A stretch of DNA of 24,384 bases from Alphaproteobacteria bacterium (GCA_900768465.1 CAAGCY010000012.1:1-24384); one strand, 5' to 3'; positions 15,506 through 23,103 are shown, numbered from the stretch's first letter. Program-made: numbers and translations. The notes: generated from the sequence alone by a model not told the origin.

Positions 15506-16087
15506 ATGGCTGATAATACCATTACGGCATCGGAAGAAACATTTGCCAACATCGAACCGACGAAAAACATTCTTGCCGGACAGGAGTGCTTGATCCGCCG
15601 TCCCGTCTTTGATGGCGAGTTCGGGAAAGAACAAAAATTCAAAGGATACGAAATCGCGCCCGTCCGCGTTAAATCCGTTTACGCAAAGGAGGATCAACTC
15701 TGGGTGAAATTCGAGCGACTGGACGGGAAAGACGGCTTCAACACGCGGATCGACAACGCATATCAGCAGTTCCGCAATACCAAAGAAATGACACAGGAAG
15801 AAATCGACAAGGCGGAATGGATGAAAGCCCGCAACAAATTGGACAGTCCGGCGTTTGTTCAGAAAATGATCCACGAGGGCAAGGATATCAACGCCCTGAT
15901 GAACGTCGCCGGTTATACCAGAGAACGCTTCGAAAAAATGGTCGAGAAATCGCAGGGCAAATCTTTGGAAGTCCCGTCAAAGGAGGAATTGCCCTCTTTG
16001 TCGCGGGCGGACGTGCCGAAACCGACACATTCCAAAGCCAAAGGTCAGGAAAAAATGCAGGAGAAAACCGGCGAAATCGTTATGTGA
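15506..16087 (+). CDS. Hypothetical protein divergent from the transfer operon
   Basis: The product is 193 aa, soluble and charged, without signal or membrane segments. The first half (about 17-90) looks like a compact beta-rich domain (LIRRPVFDGEFGKEQ, YEIAPVRVKSVYAKE, LWVKFERLDG). The second half is helical (FVQKMIHEGKDINALM, TRERFEKMVEK), ending in a Lys/Pro/Glu-rich tail. AGGAGAT precedes the ATG. It has its own terminator 6 bases after the stop, so it is a single-gene unit read away from virB2. Mobile-element accessory or DNA-processing proteins often occupy this place, but I cannot assign a family. Confidence 0.8.
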   Translation: MADNTITASEETFANIEPTKNILAGQECLIRRPVFDGEFGKEQKFKGYEIAPVRVKSVYAKEDQLWVKFERLDGKDGFNTRIDNAYQQFRNTKEMTQEEIDKAEWMKARNKLDSPAFVQKMIHEGKDINALMNVAGYTRERFEKMVEKSQGKSLEVPSKEELPSLSRADVPKPTHSKAKGQEKMQEKTGEIVM

Positions 16088-16092
16088 GAAAG

Positions 16093-16121
16093 AGGGGAGC
16101 AAACACTCCCCTTTGTCTTTT
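16093..16121 (+). terminator. Rho-independent terminator of the 15506-16087 gene
   Basis: AGGGGAG (16093-16099), a 6-base loop and CTCCCCT (16106-16112) form a perfect 7-bp stem followed by TTGTCTTTT. It separates the plus-strand gene from the convergent AbiEii toxin gene ending at 16126. Confidence 0.85.
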
Positions 16122-16125
16122 ACAG

Positions 16126-16995
16126 CTAATTCGTTTGAATCAGCTTCATTAAATCCTTAAATCTGGATACCGCATCATCAAATTGAAGAAGCTCATCTTT
16201 CTTCGCATAGGATATGTTGCTCACATATCTTTTGAAATCCTTTTCATATTTCTTGTTTTCAGATAATGCGAAATAAACGTGTTCGCTTATTTCTTCAAAA
16301 GAAACAGAGCTTTTCAATCTGCTTTTTATATCTGTTTCAAATGTCGTTCTGAACGAGTCTCTGAATTTTGCGTCAACCTCGAAACAGCGGCTTAAAAAAG
16401 CTAAATCGTGCAAGTGCCGCATATCCGCGGAATTATATTGCGAATGTTCCGTTCTGTCGGAATAAATCCGCCAGAGGAAAGAACTGATTTTATCAATGGA
16501 GGTATCTTGTAGCGAAACGCATAAAACATCTGTTTCCGGCGATAATCCCGCAATCTTGTTGTAAAGGGAGGTCAGTTTTCTCTTTTCAGGAGGATAAAAG
16601 AGTTTGTCCGTAAAGAAAAACTCCACTTTTATATACGGACGCAGGGAAGAATGTTCCTGAACCAGATTTGCTTTATCAATGAAGCGGAACTCGATTTTAT
16701 GACTGTCCGAAATAGGCTCCCCCACCAATTTGAAGTCTTCCATCGAATTGGCGAGTTCCGTCAAGTCTTCCCGTATTTTCTTTGTGGATTTAGGACAGGG
16801 AACAAATCTGAAATCGGCATCTTCACTAAATTTTTTCGTCAATTCATCATAAGCGCAAACAAGACTTGTCCCTCCACCGAACAAAATTTGACCGGAATCC
16901 GAATTGAATTTTGAAACAAAATGCTTAATGACTTCCACCAACATCTTTTCTTTAAGCGGAAAGGCAATATCGCACCCTTTTTCAAGAGCGATCAT
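16126..16995 (-). CDS. abiEii: AbiEii-family nucleotidyltransferase toxin
   Basis: The product is 289 aa with the nucleotidyltransferase signature of AbiEii: GGGTSL (40-45) followed by FSEDADFRF (56-64), in which the two Asp bind the metal and nucleotide. The family acts as the toxin of type IV toxin-antitoxin systems and in abortive phage infection. Members studied elsewhere modify tRNA or bind GTP, but this protein's target is unknown. The frame remains open 30 bases before the ATG, and those codons (LNLEFFE) look like the usual family N-terminus, so the true start could be a rare ATT at 17025. It is the second gene after an AbiEi/DUF6088-type antitoxin, the standard order. It ends in TAG. 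The region is more AT-rich than the transfer operon. Confidence 0.9.
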   Translation of the reverse strand: MIALEKGCDIAFPLKEKMLVEVIKHFVSKFNSDSGQILFGGGTSLVCAYDELTKKFSEDADFRFVPCPKSTKKIREDLTELANSMEDFKLVGEPISDSHKIEFRFIDKANLVQEHSSLRPYIKVEFFFTDKLFYPPEKRKLTSLYNKIAGLSPETDVLCVSLQDTSIDKISSFLWRIYSDRTEHSQYNSADMRHLHDLAFLSRCFEVDAKFRDSFRTTFETDIKSRLKSSVSFEEISEHVYFALSENKKYEKDFKRYVSNISYAKKDELLQFDDAVSRFKDLMKLIQTN

Positions 16996-17029
16996 TTCAA
17001 AAAATTCTAAATTTAGTTTCTGAATTTAT

Positions 17030-17446
17030 TTACATACTTTCAAATTCGATTTCATAACCGTTATAACTGATTTTACGACGAACTCTTTTATTGACAGCGA
17101 TGACTCTGCCTGTCGGAACTTGTGTCGTTTTGCCGGTATTATAATCGTCCCAATACTTAGACTTTGAAGTTTTAACTCCCAATTTCTTCAAGGCTTCTTC
17201 CGCCAATTCGCTCAAACTGGAACATAGCGTTACCATTCCGTTGGAAAAGACTTTCGTTTTGGCATATATTCCCTGGCCGATTTTGATAAGAATTTTCTCT
17301 TTGACTAAAATCCGCAACGCCCGCAGAACCTGGTCGTAATCGTATCTTTCTATAAAGTCGCGAAAATCATTCAAAACGAAAGTGCGATCCTTTCGTTTTT
17401 TTATGCGTAATTTTATCTTTCCCAAAAGAGTTTCTGCTGTTTTCAT
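17030..17446 (-). CDS. abiEi: DUF6088/AbiEi-like antitoxin
   Basis: The product is 138 aa. The N-terminal winged-helix part (about 1-65, DYDQVLRALRILVKEKILIK then IGQGIYAKTKV) is followed by a segment shared with DUF6088 proteins (YWDDYNTGKTTQVPTGRVIA, RRKISYNGYEIEFES). AbiEi-type proteins neutralise AbiEii without direct binding in characterised systems and repress their own promoter through the winged helix. It stands directly upstream of the toxin with a 34-base gap and has a promoter with a duplicated operator, matching autoregulation. Confidence 0.85.
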   Translation of the reverse strand: MKTAETLLGKIKLRIKKRKDRTFVLNDFRDFIERYDYDQVLRALRILVKEKILIKIGQGIYAKTKVFSNGMVTLCSSLSELAEEALKKLGVKTSKSKYWDDYNTGKTTQVPTGRVIAVNKRVRRKISYNGYEIEFESM

Positions 17447-17459
17447 AAAGCGTTCCTTT

Positions 17460-17515
17460 TGTCAGAATACGACATTTCATATTGTCAATATACGACATCT
17501 TTGACCAAAAATCAA
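17460..17515 (-). promoter_or_regulatory. abiE promoter with two direct operator repeats
   Basis: On the minus strand -35 TTGATT (17510-17515) and -10 TATATT (17487-17492) are 17 bases apart. Two 16-base direct repeats, TGTCAATATACGACAT (17483-17498) and TGTCAGAATACGACAT (17460-17475) on the plus strand, match at 14 of 16 positions and are 23 bases apart, about two helical turns. One covers the -10 and the other lies between the start point and the AAAGGA ribosome site. Each also contains a TGTC...GACA dyad. This is the classic layout for cooperative autorepression by AbiEi. Confidence 0.75.
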
Positions 17516-17540
17516 TTCCGATTTGTTCCAACCGTTTTCT

Positions 17541-18155
17541 TCATTTCGACATCTCCGACAACCGTTTGATCGTTTCATAAATCCAGCCCCTTGAACCGGA
17601 AGCGTCCTTTTGTATCTTTTCCCAAACACTCTTGGAATAGACCGGTTCGAGCCTCGCTAAAAACTCCTCCGTCATTTGTTCTTTTCCCATCGCTTTTAAC
17701 GCCTGAACGACCAACGCCGTTTCATTGTGTTTGAAATGCGTTTCCTTTGACGCTGATTTTTTGAAAATCAACTTCCGACCGTCAATTTCGTATGTTTTTG
17801 AGGCTCCGCTGGAATAATAGACTGATTGCCCCGGAACTTGAGTGGAAAGTCCGAGATAATTCAACGCCGTTTCGCCGGACGGCTGAATGTCCCATTTGAA
17901 TTTTCGAGCCAAAGCGCACGCTGCCTGATGCAAATCCGTTGCCTCACATCTTTTCAAAACCGTGCTGTATTGGGGATATTCATACAATCCGATCATCACC
18001 CGGCGAACAATCCCGTTCGCCGCAAAGAAACTCAATGCAGCATCAATCGAACCGCGTGAAGCCAGATGCGCCAAATCTCCTTGAGAAAAGCACCAACCCC
18101 TTCCGTGTCCGGATATAAACGATTTTATCTTATTTCTCAATATGTTGTTATTCAT
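17541..18155 (-). CDS. Second DUF6088/AbiEi-like protein
   Basis: The product is 204 aa from ATG at 18155, which follows GAGGTG. It has an N-terminal winged helix (about 1-55, GRGWCFSQGDLAHLASRGSI then FFAANGIVRRVMIGLYEYP) and a C-terminal DUF6088-type domain (PSGETALNYLGLSTQVPGQS, YEIDGRKLIFKKS, NETALVVQALKAMG). It is longer than the antitoxin beside it and has no toxin gene directly after it. The next gene is the complete abiEi-abiEii unit with its own promoter. It may be a second antitoxin, a regulator of the locus, or the survivor of another AbiE pair. Confidence 0.8.
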   Translation of the reverse strand: MNNNILRNKIKSFISGHGRGWCFSQGDLAHLASRGSIDAALSFFAANGIVRRVMIGLYEYPQYSTVLKRCEATDLHQAACALARKFKWDIQPSGETALNYLGLSTQVPGQSVYYSSGASKTYEIDGRKLIFKKSASKETHFKHNETALVVQALKAMGKEQMTEEFLARLEPVYSKSVWEKIQKDASGSRGWIYETIKRLSEMSK

Positions 18156-18169
18156 ATTAAAGCACCTCA

Positions 18170-18203
18170 TTCCGTAGAAAAATAGCATCATTTTTCTACG
18201 GAA
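18170..18203. repeat. Perfect 13-bp inverted repeat upstream of the 204-aa DUF6088 gene
   Basis: TTCCGTAGAAAAA (18170-18182) and TTTTTCTACGGAA (18191-18203) flank an 8-base loop. It ends just before the GAGGTG ribosome site of the gene starting at 18155. A perfect dyad of this length placed between promoter and start is most likely an operator for the encoded winged-helix protein. As RNA it could also form a hairpin. The AT-rich remainder up to 18402 holds no gene. Confidence 0.75.
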
Positions 18204-18402
18204 CAAAGCAAGAAATATTTTGCCTGAATTTATCATTAGAATAGGTGAAACTCCCTTGTAGTTTTTGAAAACATCGTCCTACGATTGTTTACGTTCGTAT
18301 GCAACTATTTGCAGACGTTTCGTTCGTAATCAATCAATACGTTCGATAAGAATCGTTTTTATCGCCCTAATCTGTTCAAACCGTTTTTCATATCTGAAAC
18401 AA

Positions 18403-18585
18403 TCATTCTTCCTCCTCCGACTGTTCGAGCAATTCATTTTTCCAATCGTCACTGTCTTCGATTCCTTCCCGAAGAAGTCGAGCTTTGATGTCCTTTATAA
18501 TCCGCATTTCTTCTTCTCCCCTTTGTATCAAATAAGCGATACGGCGTCTTGTCAGCAATTCGGCTTCGGATTTAAAGTTCCCCAT
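18403..18585 (-). CDS. Small acidic helical protein
   Basis: The product is 60 aa, mostly charged helix ending in an acidic tail (LLEQSEEEE). GGAGAG lies before the ATG. It overlaps the end of the reading frame that continues the DUF3987 protein by 14 bases, so it belongs to the replication operon as its last gene. I recognise no family; a small accessory protein of the primase module is plausible. Confidence 0.55.
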   Translation of the reverse strand: MGNFKSEAELLTRRRIAYLIQRGEEEMRIIKDIKARLLREGIEDSDDWKNELLEQSEEEE

Positions 18586-18784
18586 CTTTTCTCTCCGTCG
18601 CTTTCGGATTGAGCATATAAAGAATCGTCCGCTTGTTCGCGCTTTTAATCGGTTCTCCGATTAAATTCCGTTCCATCAATACGCAGAGCAATTCCTTGAT
18701 ATGATCAGCGACCATTTTATGACGCAGGGCGTAAACGATTTCCCGTTGAGAAACAACAGCTTTATTCAAATTTCTGATAATGTT
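18572..18784 (-). pseudogene. C-terminal winged-helix part of the DUF3987 protein, cut off by a TAG
   Basis: This stretch continues the frame of the DUF3987 gene with no shift, starting immediately after its TAG (18785-18787). It encodes about 70 residues (NIIRNLNKAVVSQREIVYAL, MVADHIKELLCVLMERNLIG) resembling the small winged-helix end that closes many DUF3987 proteins. No ribosome site precedes the only near-start codon, a TTG at 18769. So it is most likely the original C-terminus, now separated by a single nonsense codon or reached only by readthrough. Confidence 0.65.
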
Positions 18785-20161
18785 CTAAACAAATTGAGCC
18801 TCTTTGATACGACTGTCCGAAGATAATATGAAATTTTCAAAAACTCTGCTTGCGTGAGCACACAGCGTTCTGCCGATTTCAATGGCGTCCCGCATTGTGT
18901 CTTCATTGACGCAAGCGGAAGAATCGCCATATCTGGCTAAATGAAGAAGCCCCGCAATCCGCGCCGTCTGTCCGCAGAGTTTTCCGCCCCACCCCTGACA
19001 CAGTTCCAATTTTCCCCCTTTGCGAAGATTGAGTTCGATCTCGTCCTGGAACTTATACCAGACTTCCTTTGCCCGCTTTGAAAGTCGCAAGGAAATCGGT
19101 GTTTTTCCATAAGGAATTTGGAGCAGAGATTTAACGGCAGCTTCATAATTTTTGACCGTTTCCGCCGGGAGAACTTCCCGCCGGTTTTGTCTGTATCCGA
19201 TCTTCGATTTCGGCAGACAATATAAAAAGCGTTCAAAAAAGCCTTTCCCGATAAAATTACGGTTTTTCGCCATATTTTCAAAGATCACGGGCTGAACGAT
19301 CAGAAAAATGGCAATGGTCGGCTTCAAATAAATGTTCTTGTCTTTGCGCCTGATCCGCAAAACGCCACCGTCCCACCCTTTCAACAGAACGTCGATATTC
19401 GATGTTCCTCCGGTATAAAGACCGGAAAACGTATCTAAAATTCCGCCCTCGTCCGATAAAATGGATATTTTCCCTTTCTGTTCCATCAACGTCTGGGACA
19501 ATGTTTCCGTCGTGGTATCGTTCAGAAAGAACTGCGGAAATGCGGGCGGTTCTTTCAATTCCGCCTCCCGTTTCGATATTTCTTCGACGGCTCCCTCGTT
19601 CGCTTTCTTGACGGTCAGCCGTTTGCGTTCGTTTTCAATCAGCCGTTTTTGCGAACAATAATCCGACTGCATTGTTTGGATCATCGGTCGCAACCGGTCG
19701 CATTCCCGTTCCTCAAAATCCGAAACCGGTTTCATACAGTAATTGAAAATAGCCGATTTTCTGTTCGCGGGCGGCATCGCCACCATCACATACAGATTCA
19801 ACGGTTCCGCATAGTCATCTTCTATCAGGATTTGATACTTCTTTTGCGTTGCCGTGGCGATAACGCTCAACACGCATAAAACGGCGGCACTTTCCGGCGT
19901 TTCCAGACGCTCGGACAACGCGGCGGCAAACTCTTTATACGGACTTGGAAGATAAGAACTGCAAATGTCGTCCAACTGAAAATCATCAAAGAAAACGGGA
20001 TCCTCCCAATCGTTTTCACAGTCTATCAGATTTCCGAGATTTCCCGATTGTTCCTTTTCTTCCGTTTTCCTTATATTTCTGTTTTTTAACGGTTTTTTCT
20101 CAATATTTCCGGAATTTCCCGATTTCCGCCCGTTTAAGGAAGATTCTGTATTCTTTCTCAT
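18785..20161 (-). CDS. DUF3987 (YfjI-like) helicase/ATPase-type replication protein
   Basis: The product is 458 aa to an in-frame TAG. After an unusual low-complexity N-terminus rich in Gly/Asn/Lys (about 1-45) comes the DUF3987 domain, with a P-loop-like MPPANRKSA (129-137), in which the first Gly-Lys of a usual Walker A is replaced by Arg-Lys as often seen in this family, and an acidic strand ISILSDEGG (232-240) in the Walker B place. These proteins are coupled to primases in mobile elements and are thought to act in replication of the excised form. The start overlaps the primase stop by ATGA. Without the TAG the product would be about 529 aa. Confidence 0.85.
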   Translation of the reverse strand: MRKNTESSLNGRKSGNSGNIEKKPLKNRNIRKTEEKEQSGNLGNLIDCENDWEDPVFFDDFQLDDICSSYLPSPYKEFAAALSERLETPESAAVLCVLSVIATATQKKYQILIEDDYAEPLNLYVMVAMPPANRKSAIFNYCMKPVSDFEERECDRLRPMIQTMQSDYCSQKRLIENERKRLTVKKANEGAVEEISKREAELKEPPAFPQFFLNDTTTETLSQTLMEQKGKISILSDEGGILDTFSGLYTGGTSNIDVLLKGWDGGVLRIRRKDKNIYLKPTIAIFLIVQPVIFENMAKNRNFIGKGFFERFLYCLPKSKIGYRQNRREVLPAETVKNYEAAVKSLLQIPYGKTPISLRLSKRAKEVWYKFQDEIELNLRKGGKLELCQGWGGKLCGQTARIAGLLHLARYGDSSACVNEDTMRDAIEIGRTLCAHASRVFENFILSSDSRIKEAQFV

Positions 20162-21033
20162 TTGACCGTCAACGCTCCCTGTATTTGAGCCTTGACTAAA
20201 TCAAGCCCATACCAACAATGCAGATCGTTGAAGTCGGTGGATTGCGTATCCTTATCGTCAAACATCGGATAGACTACTTTCGCTTTCAGCGTCTTCGCGG
20301 CAAGCGTCGCTTTTTCAATCCCCGTGTTGTATTCGTGGAAACGGTCGTTGTCGGCGCAAAAAATGAGCTTTTTATCAGGATACTTTACAACGATTTCACT
20401 TCCGACCTTTTCAAGGTTGCCCGCGTCGAAGCAAGCGACGACACATTCTTTGACCGCCATATATACGCTTGAAGCCGTAGCATATCCCTCACAAAGAAAA
20501 ATCCTTTTGTCAGGCTTGCCGAACATAAAATACTTTCCGGCCTTGCGTCCGCCTTTCAGGTAAAACTTTTCTCCTTGCGGCGTGATGAACTGCAACGTCC
20601 ATATCTCCCCTTTCGTGTCTTTCAGAGGAATGACAAGATTGCCTTTTCCGGAAAGTTTCAATCCCATATTCAAGGCTTTTTTCTTTGAAAGATACGGGTG
20701 GGAATATGTCAGAAACGGAAGCGTGTCCCAAACGGATTGCGCTCTCTGTTTCGCCAAATCGTGAAAATAATCCTGTTCCAGTTGCCAATGCCTGATATGG
20801 TCGGGACTGACTTTTCGGCTGAACCATTCGCGATCCCGAACAATGTCGTTGTTATGAAAGACGCTTAAAGAGGAACCGCTGACGCAATCCCCGAAAAAAT
20901 ATCCGTCATCGACTTTAATCGCCCAAAAACGCGAATTTTTACCCCACCGCGTAAAAGACTTCTCGTTCACGTCCTGTTCGGGAAGCGGAATATCGGCATC
21001 AAACAACGCTTTTTCCAACAACGAATCAATCAT
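20158..21033 (-). CDS. TOPRIM-domain DNA primase
   Basis: The product is 291 aa. The N-terminal region (about 1-100) contains aromatic-rich segments. The TOPRIM core has IFLCEGYATASSVYMA with Glu182, then FCADND with Asp228 and Asp230, and a distal DFNDLH (267-272). These acidic residues bind the catalytic metals. It matches the Toprim-type primases of plasmids and genomic islands, which synthesise primers for replication of the circular or transferred form. It sits between the AlpA-like gene (4-base overlap) and the DUF3987 gene (4-base overlap), forming a compact operon. No zinc-finger Cys cluster is visible in it. Confidence 0.88.
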   Translation of the reverse strand: MIDSLLEKALFDADIPLPEQDVNEKSFTRWGKNSRFWAIKVDDGYFFGDCVSGSSLSVFHNNDIVRDREWFSRKVSPDHIRHWQLEQDYFHDLAKQRAQSVWDTLPFLTYSHPYLSKKKALNMGLKLSGKGNLVIPLKDTKGEIWTLQFITPQGEKFYLKGGRKAGKYFMFGKPDKRIFLCEGYATASSVYMAVKECVVACFDAGNLEKVGSEIVVKYPDKKLIFCADNDRFHEYNTGIEKATLAAKTLKAKVVYPMFDDKDTQSTDFNDLHCWYGLDLVKAQIQGALTVK

Positions 21034-21254
21034 TGTTCAGCCTCCTGTCCGGCGGTTGTCGAATGTTTCGAAATGAAAGCGTCTAAATCGGTTTTTCTGT
21101 AAAGGATTTTATTCGAGAATTTTATATACGGCAGATTATACCGTTTGTCCGTTCTCCACAGGCACAATGTCGTTTTCGTTACGCGCAGATAATCTGCTGC
21201 TTCCCGTGATGTAAACAGCTTTTCCTGAACGGACAAATCGTCTTTATCGGTCAT
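21030..21254 (-). CDS. AlpA/excisionase-type helix-turn-helix protein
   Basis: The product is 74 aa with a MerR-like HTH_17 motif (FTSREAADYLRVTKTTLCLW, then DKRYNLPYIKFSNKILYRKT and DLDAFI). This is the pattern of AlpA and excisionase regulators in P4-like elements. They promote excision or activate the integrase, and regulate their own operon. AAAGGAG precedes the ATG. The gene leads the primase operon, with a perfect dyad just upstream that includes its ribosome site. Confidence 0.88.
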   Translation of the reverse strand: MTDKDDLSVQEKLFTSREAADYLRVTKTTLCLWRTDKRYNLPYIKFSNKILYRKTDLDAFISKHSTTAGQEAEQ

Positions 21255-21262
21255 TTTTTACT

Positions 21263-21291
21263 CCTTTTGATTGTTTTAGATCATCAAAAGG
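21263..21291. promoter_or_regulatory. Perfect dyad overlapping the ribosome site of the AlpA-like gene
   Basis: CCTTTTGAT (21263-21271) and ATCAAAAGG (21283-21291) form a 9-bp perfect inverted repeat with an 11-base loop. On the transcript (minus strand) the 3' arm contains AAAGG of the AAAGGAG Shine-Dalgarno, so a hairpin would hide it. As DNA it would be a good operator for the AlpA-like protein. Confidence 0.6.
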
Positions 21292-21321
21292 TAGATGACT
21301 ATATAACTGAAAGCATTATCC

Positions 21322-21352
21322 TTTTCGGGTATGGGTTTCCTCTGCCCGAAAA
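21322..21352. repeat. Inverted repeat between the hypothetical gene and the AlpA-like gene
   Basis: TTTTCGGG (21322-21329) and CCCGAAAA (21345-21352) form an 8-bp stem 11 bases downstream (on the minus strand) of the stop of the gene ending at 21363. It may stop transcription coming from the integrase, but there is no good T-tract after the stem, so this is uncertain. Confidence 0.4.
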
Positions 21353-21362
21353 AGAAAAAAGG

Positions 21363-21914
21363 TTAGATGATGGAACCTTTCTTCTTGATCTGGGAAAACC
21401 ATTTGTTCAAGCAACCGGTTATATTAGCTTTGCTCAATGTCGTATTCGGGAACTTATCCAAAACTTCCTGCGCTACCAGATGCGCGATCGCGTTCGCTTT
21501 AATATCGGGATTACGCTCCCTTTCTTCAAAGAACCGTTTTTGAACATACTCTTTTATCGGGCGGAGATTTTTACTTTTGGCAGATGTCCCGACAAGACTG
21601 AATTTCAGAGAGGATAAATTCAACAAACACAAAACGCCTAATTCATACGTTTCAACAAAACACGCTTTCGATACCTGATGATTGCCTGACAAATGCTTTT
21701 CGATATAACGTTGCAAAGTCAGATCGGCATCTAATTTTTGGAAGAAACTTCGTAAATCAAGGTATTTCTCCGAAGTCGAAATCTTCTCCAAGAAAACAGC
21801 GACGTCTTTTTCTTGAAAATCCTCCAAAATGTTTTCCAACAGGCAATAAAAACTCTCCGGCATACTGGTTTTCTTCAACGCCCTTTTTGAAAACAGATAC
21901 TTAAACTTTTGCAT
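21363..21914 (-). CDS. Hypothetical protein overlapping the integrase end
   Basis: The product is 183 aa from ATG at 21914, inside the last 14 bases of the integrase gene. The frame extends to 21956, but that part lies wholly within the integrase. It is soluble, helical and basic (LFSKRALKKTSMPESFYCLL, FFEERERNPDIKANAIAHLV, NKWFSQIKKKG). I recognise no family. Position suggests a small accessory or regulator co-expressed with the integrase. The C-terminal NITGCLNKWFSQIKKKG could hold a short DNA-binding helix pair, which is only an impression. Confidence 0.7.
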   Translation of the reverse strand: MQKFKYLFSKRALKKTSMPESFYCLLENILEDFQEKDVAVFLEKISTSEKYLDLRSFFQKLDADLTLQRYIEKHLSGNHQVSKACFVETYELGVLCLLNLSSLKFSLVGTSAKSKNLRPIKEYVQKRFFEERERNPDIKANAIAHLVAQEVLDKFPNTTLSKANITGCLNKWFSQIKKKGSII

Positions 21915-23103
21915 TGAGGAAACTTTCTTCCTGCTTACTTTCCGTGGCGCGTTCACGCATCAGGGAAATCGCGCTCGATATGGCTTCACGGATACTGTCA
22001 ACATTCATACGGGCATAAACTTCCGTCGCCTGAAAACTCTTATGGCCGAGCGTTTTAGAAATCAGCGGCAGACTGACTCCCGCCATCGCTTCATAGCTTC
22101 CCAAAGTCCTGCGTATGTCGTGAAGCCGCAAATCCTGAATTTCAGCCTTTTTTAGAAAGTTCTTCCACATTTTTTGCGGATAGAACCAATGTCCCGTTCC
22201 GCTATGTTCGCTTGGGAAGACCCAATCGGAAGAACTCTTGCTTTTCATTTCGGTCAACAAAGCCAACGCTTCGGGAATCAAAGGAACATTCAGCGAGCAT
22301 CCGTTCTTCGTGTCGGGGATATGCCAAACCTTGTTCGTCAAATCTATGTCCCGCCAACGCATTGAAAGCACATTGGAGCAACGCTGTCCGGTATAAAGGG
22401 AGATGTAAATATATCCCTTTACCAACAAATCCGGCTCCGTTTCCAAAGCGGCGAAAAACCGCGCCATTTCTTCGGGATTGATAAAGCGTTCGCGGGACTT
22501 CCATTTATAAGGTTTAATTCCCGTCGCCGTGCTGAAATCCAGACAACGCCATTCGACCGCTTTGTTCAAAAGATGTTTAATTAAAGTGAGAGCCTTGTTC
22601 GCCGCAAAAATACCGTCTTTTGCTTTGATCTGGGAGTGCATCGCTTCTATGTCATCGCGGGTGATGTCTTTCAAATGTTTTTGACCCCACTTCTTTTTCA
22701 TACGCCGACGAAAAATACTGATGTTCTCTGCCAAAGTTTTCGGCTTAGTGTATTTCTCGGCATACTGCGGAATATACTTCGTTTCAAAAAACTCCGTGAG
22801 AGTGGGAAGTATCATCTCCTGCTTCTTCTCTTTATTGCGGTTTTTGTCTTTGTTCAATTCATCAATAATCTCGACCGCCTTAATCCGGGCATCTTTCAAA
22901 TTGACTTCTTCCACTTTTCCAATGGTTATATAAACGGGCTTCTGTTTGACGTTCTTGATGACAAGATACGTTTTCAAACCTTTCGGGCTGACGCGGCAGA
23001 AAAAATTTCTAATTTTAGCATCCTTTGCCTCATACGCTTTCGCGTCAGGAGCCAACGATTTTATGTATTCTTCCGTAAAATTCTCTTTTTCTCTGATGCT
23101 CAT
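21901..23103 (-). CDS. int: P4-type tyrosine integrase
   Basis: The product is 400 aa from ATG at 23103, preceded by GGAGG; an open extension to 23148 is rejected. The N-terminal DUF4102-type arm-binding domain (about 5-85) is followed by a core-binding SAM-like domain (about 100-190) and a catalytic domain with Arg241 (YTGQRCSNVL), Lys266, His328-x-x-Arg331 (LHDIRR), His354 (LGHKS) and nucleophile Tyr363 (VYARM). All catalytic residues are present. It would catalyse recombination between the element and a tRNA-type attachment site, and such a site lies about 220 bases upstream of its start. Confidence 0.95.
   Translation of the reverse strand: MSIREKENFTEEYIKSLAPDAKAYEAKDAKIRNFFCRVSPKGLKTYLVIKNVKQKPVYITIGKVEEVNLKDARIKAVEIIDELNKDKNRNKEKKQEMILPTLTEFFETKYIPQYAEKYTKPKTLAENISIFRRRMKKKWGQKHLKDITRDDIEAMHSQIKAKDGIFAANKALTLIKHLLNKAVEWRCLDFSTATGIKPYKWKSRERFINPEEMARFFAALETEPDLLVKGYIYISLYTGQRCSNVLSMRWRDIDLTNKVWHIPDTKNGCSLNVPLIPEALALLTEMKSKSSSDWVFPSEHSGTGHWFYPQKMWKNFLKKAEIQDLRLHDIRRTLGSYEAMAGVSLPLISKTLGHKSFQATEVYARMNVDSIREAISSAISLMRERATESKQEESFLNAKV

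Noticed and set aside
18270..18360. Repeated CGTTCGTA-like motifs as origin iterons
   Set aside because: Only three loose copies with unequal spacing; not enough for an origin call.
18785..18787. TAG as a reassigned sense codon
   Set aside because: TAG ends yafQ, abiEii and the Cys-repeat gene at their natural family ends or operon junctions.
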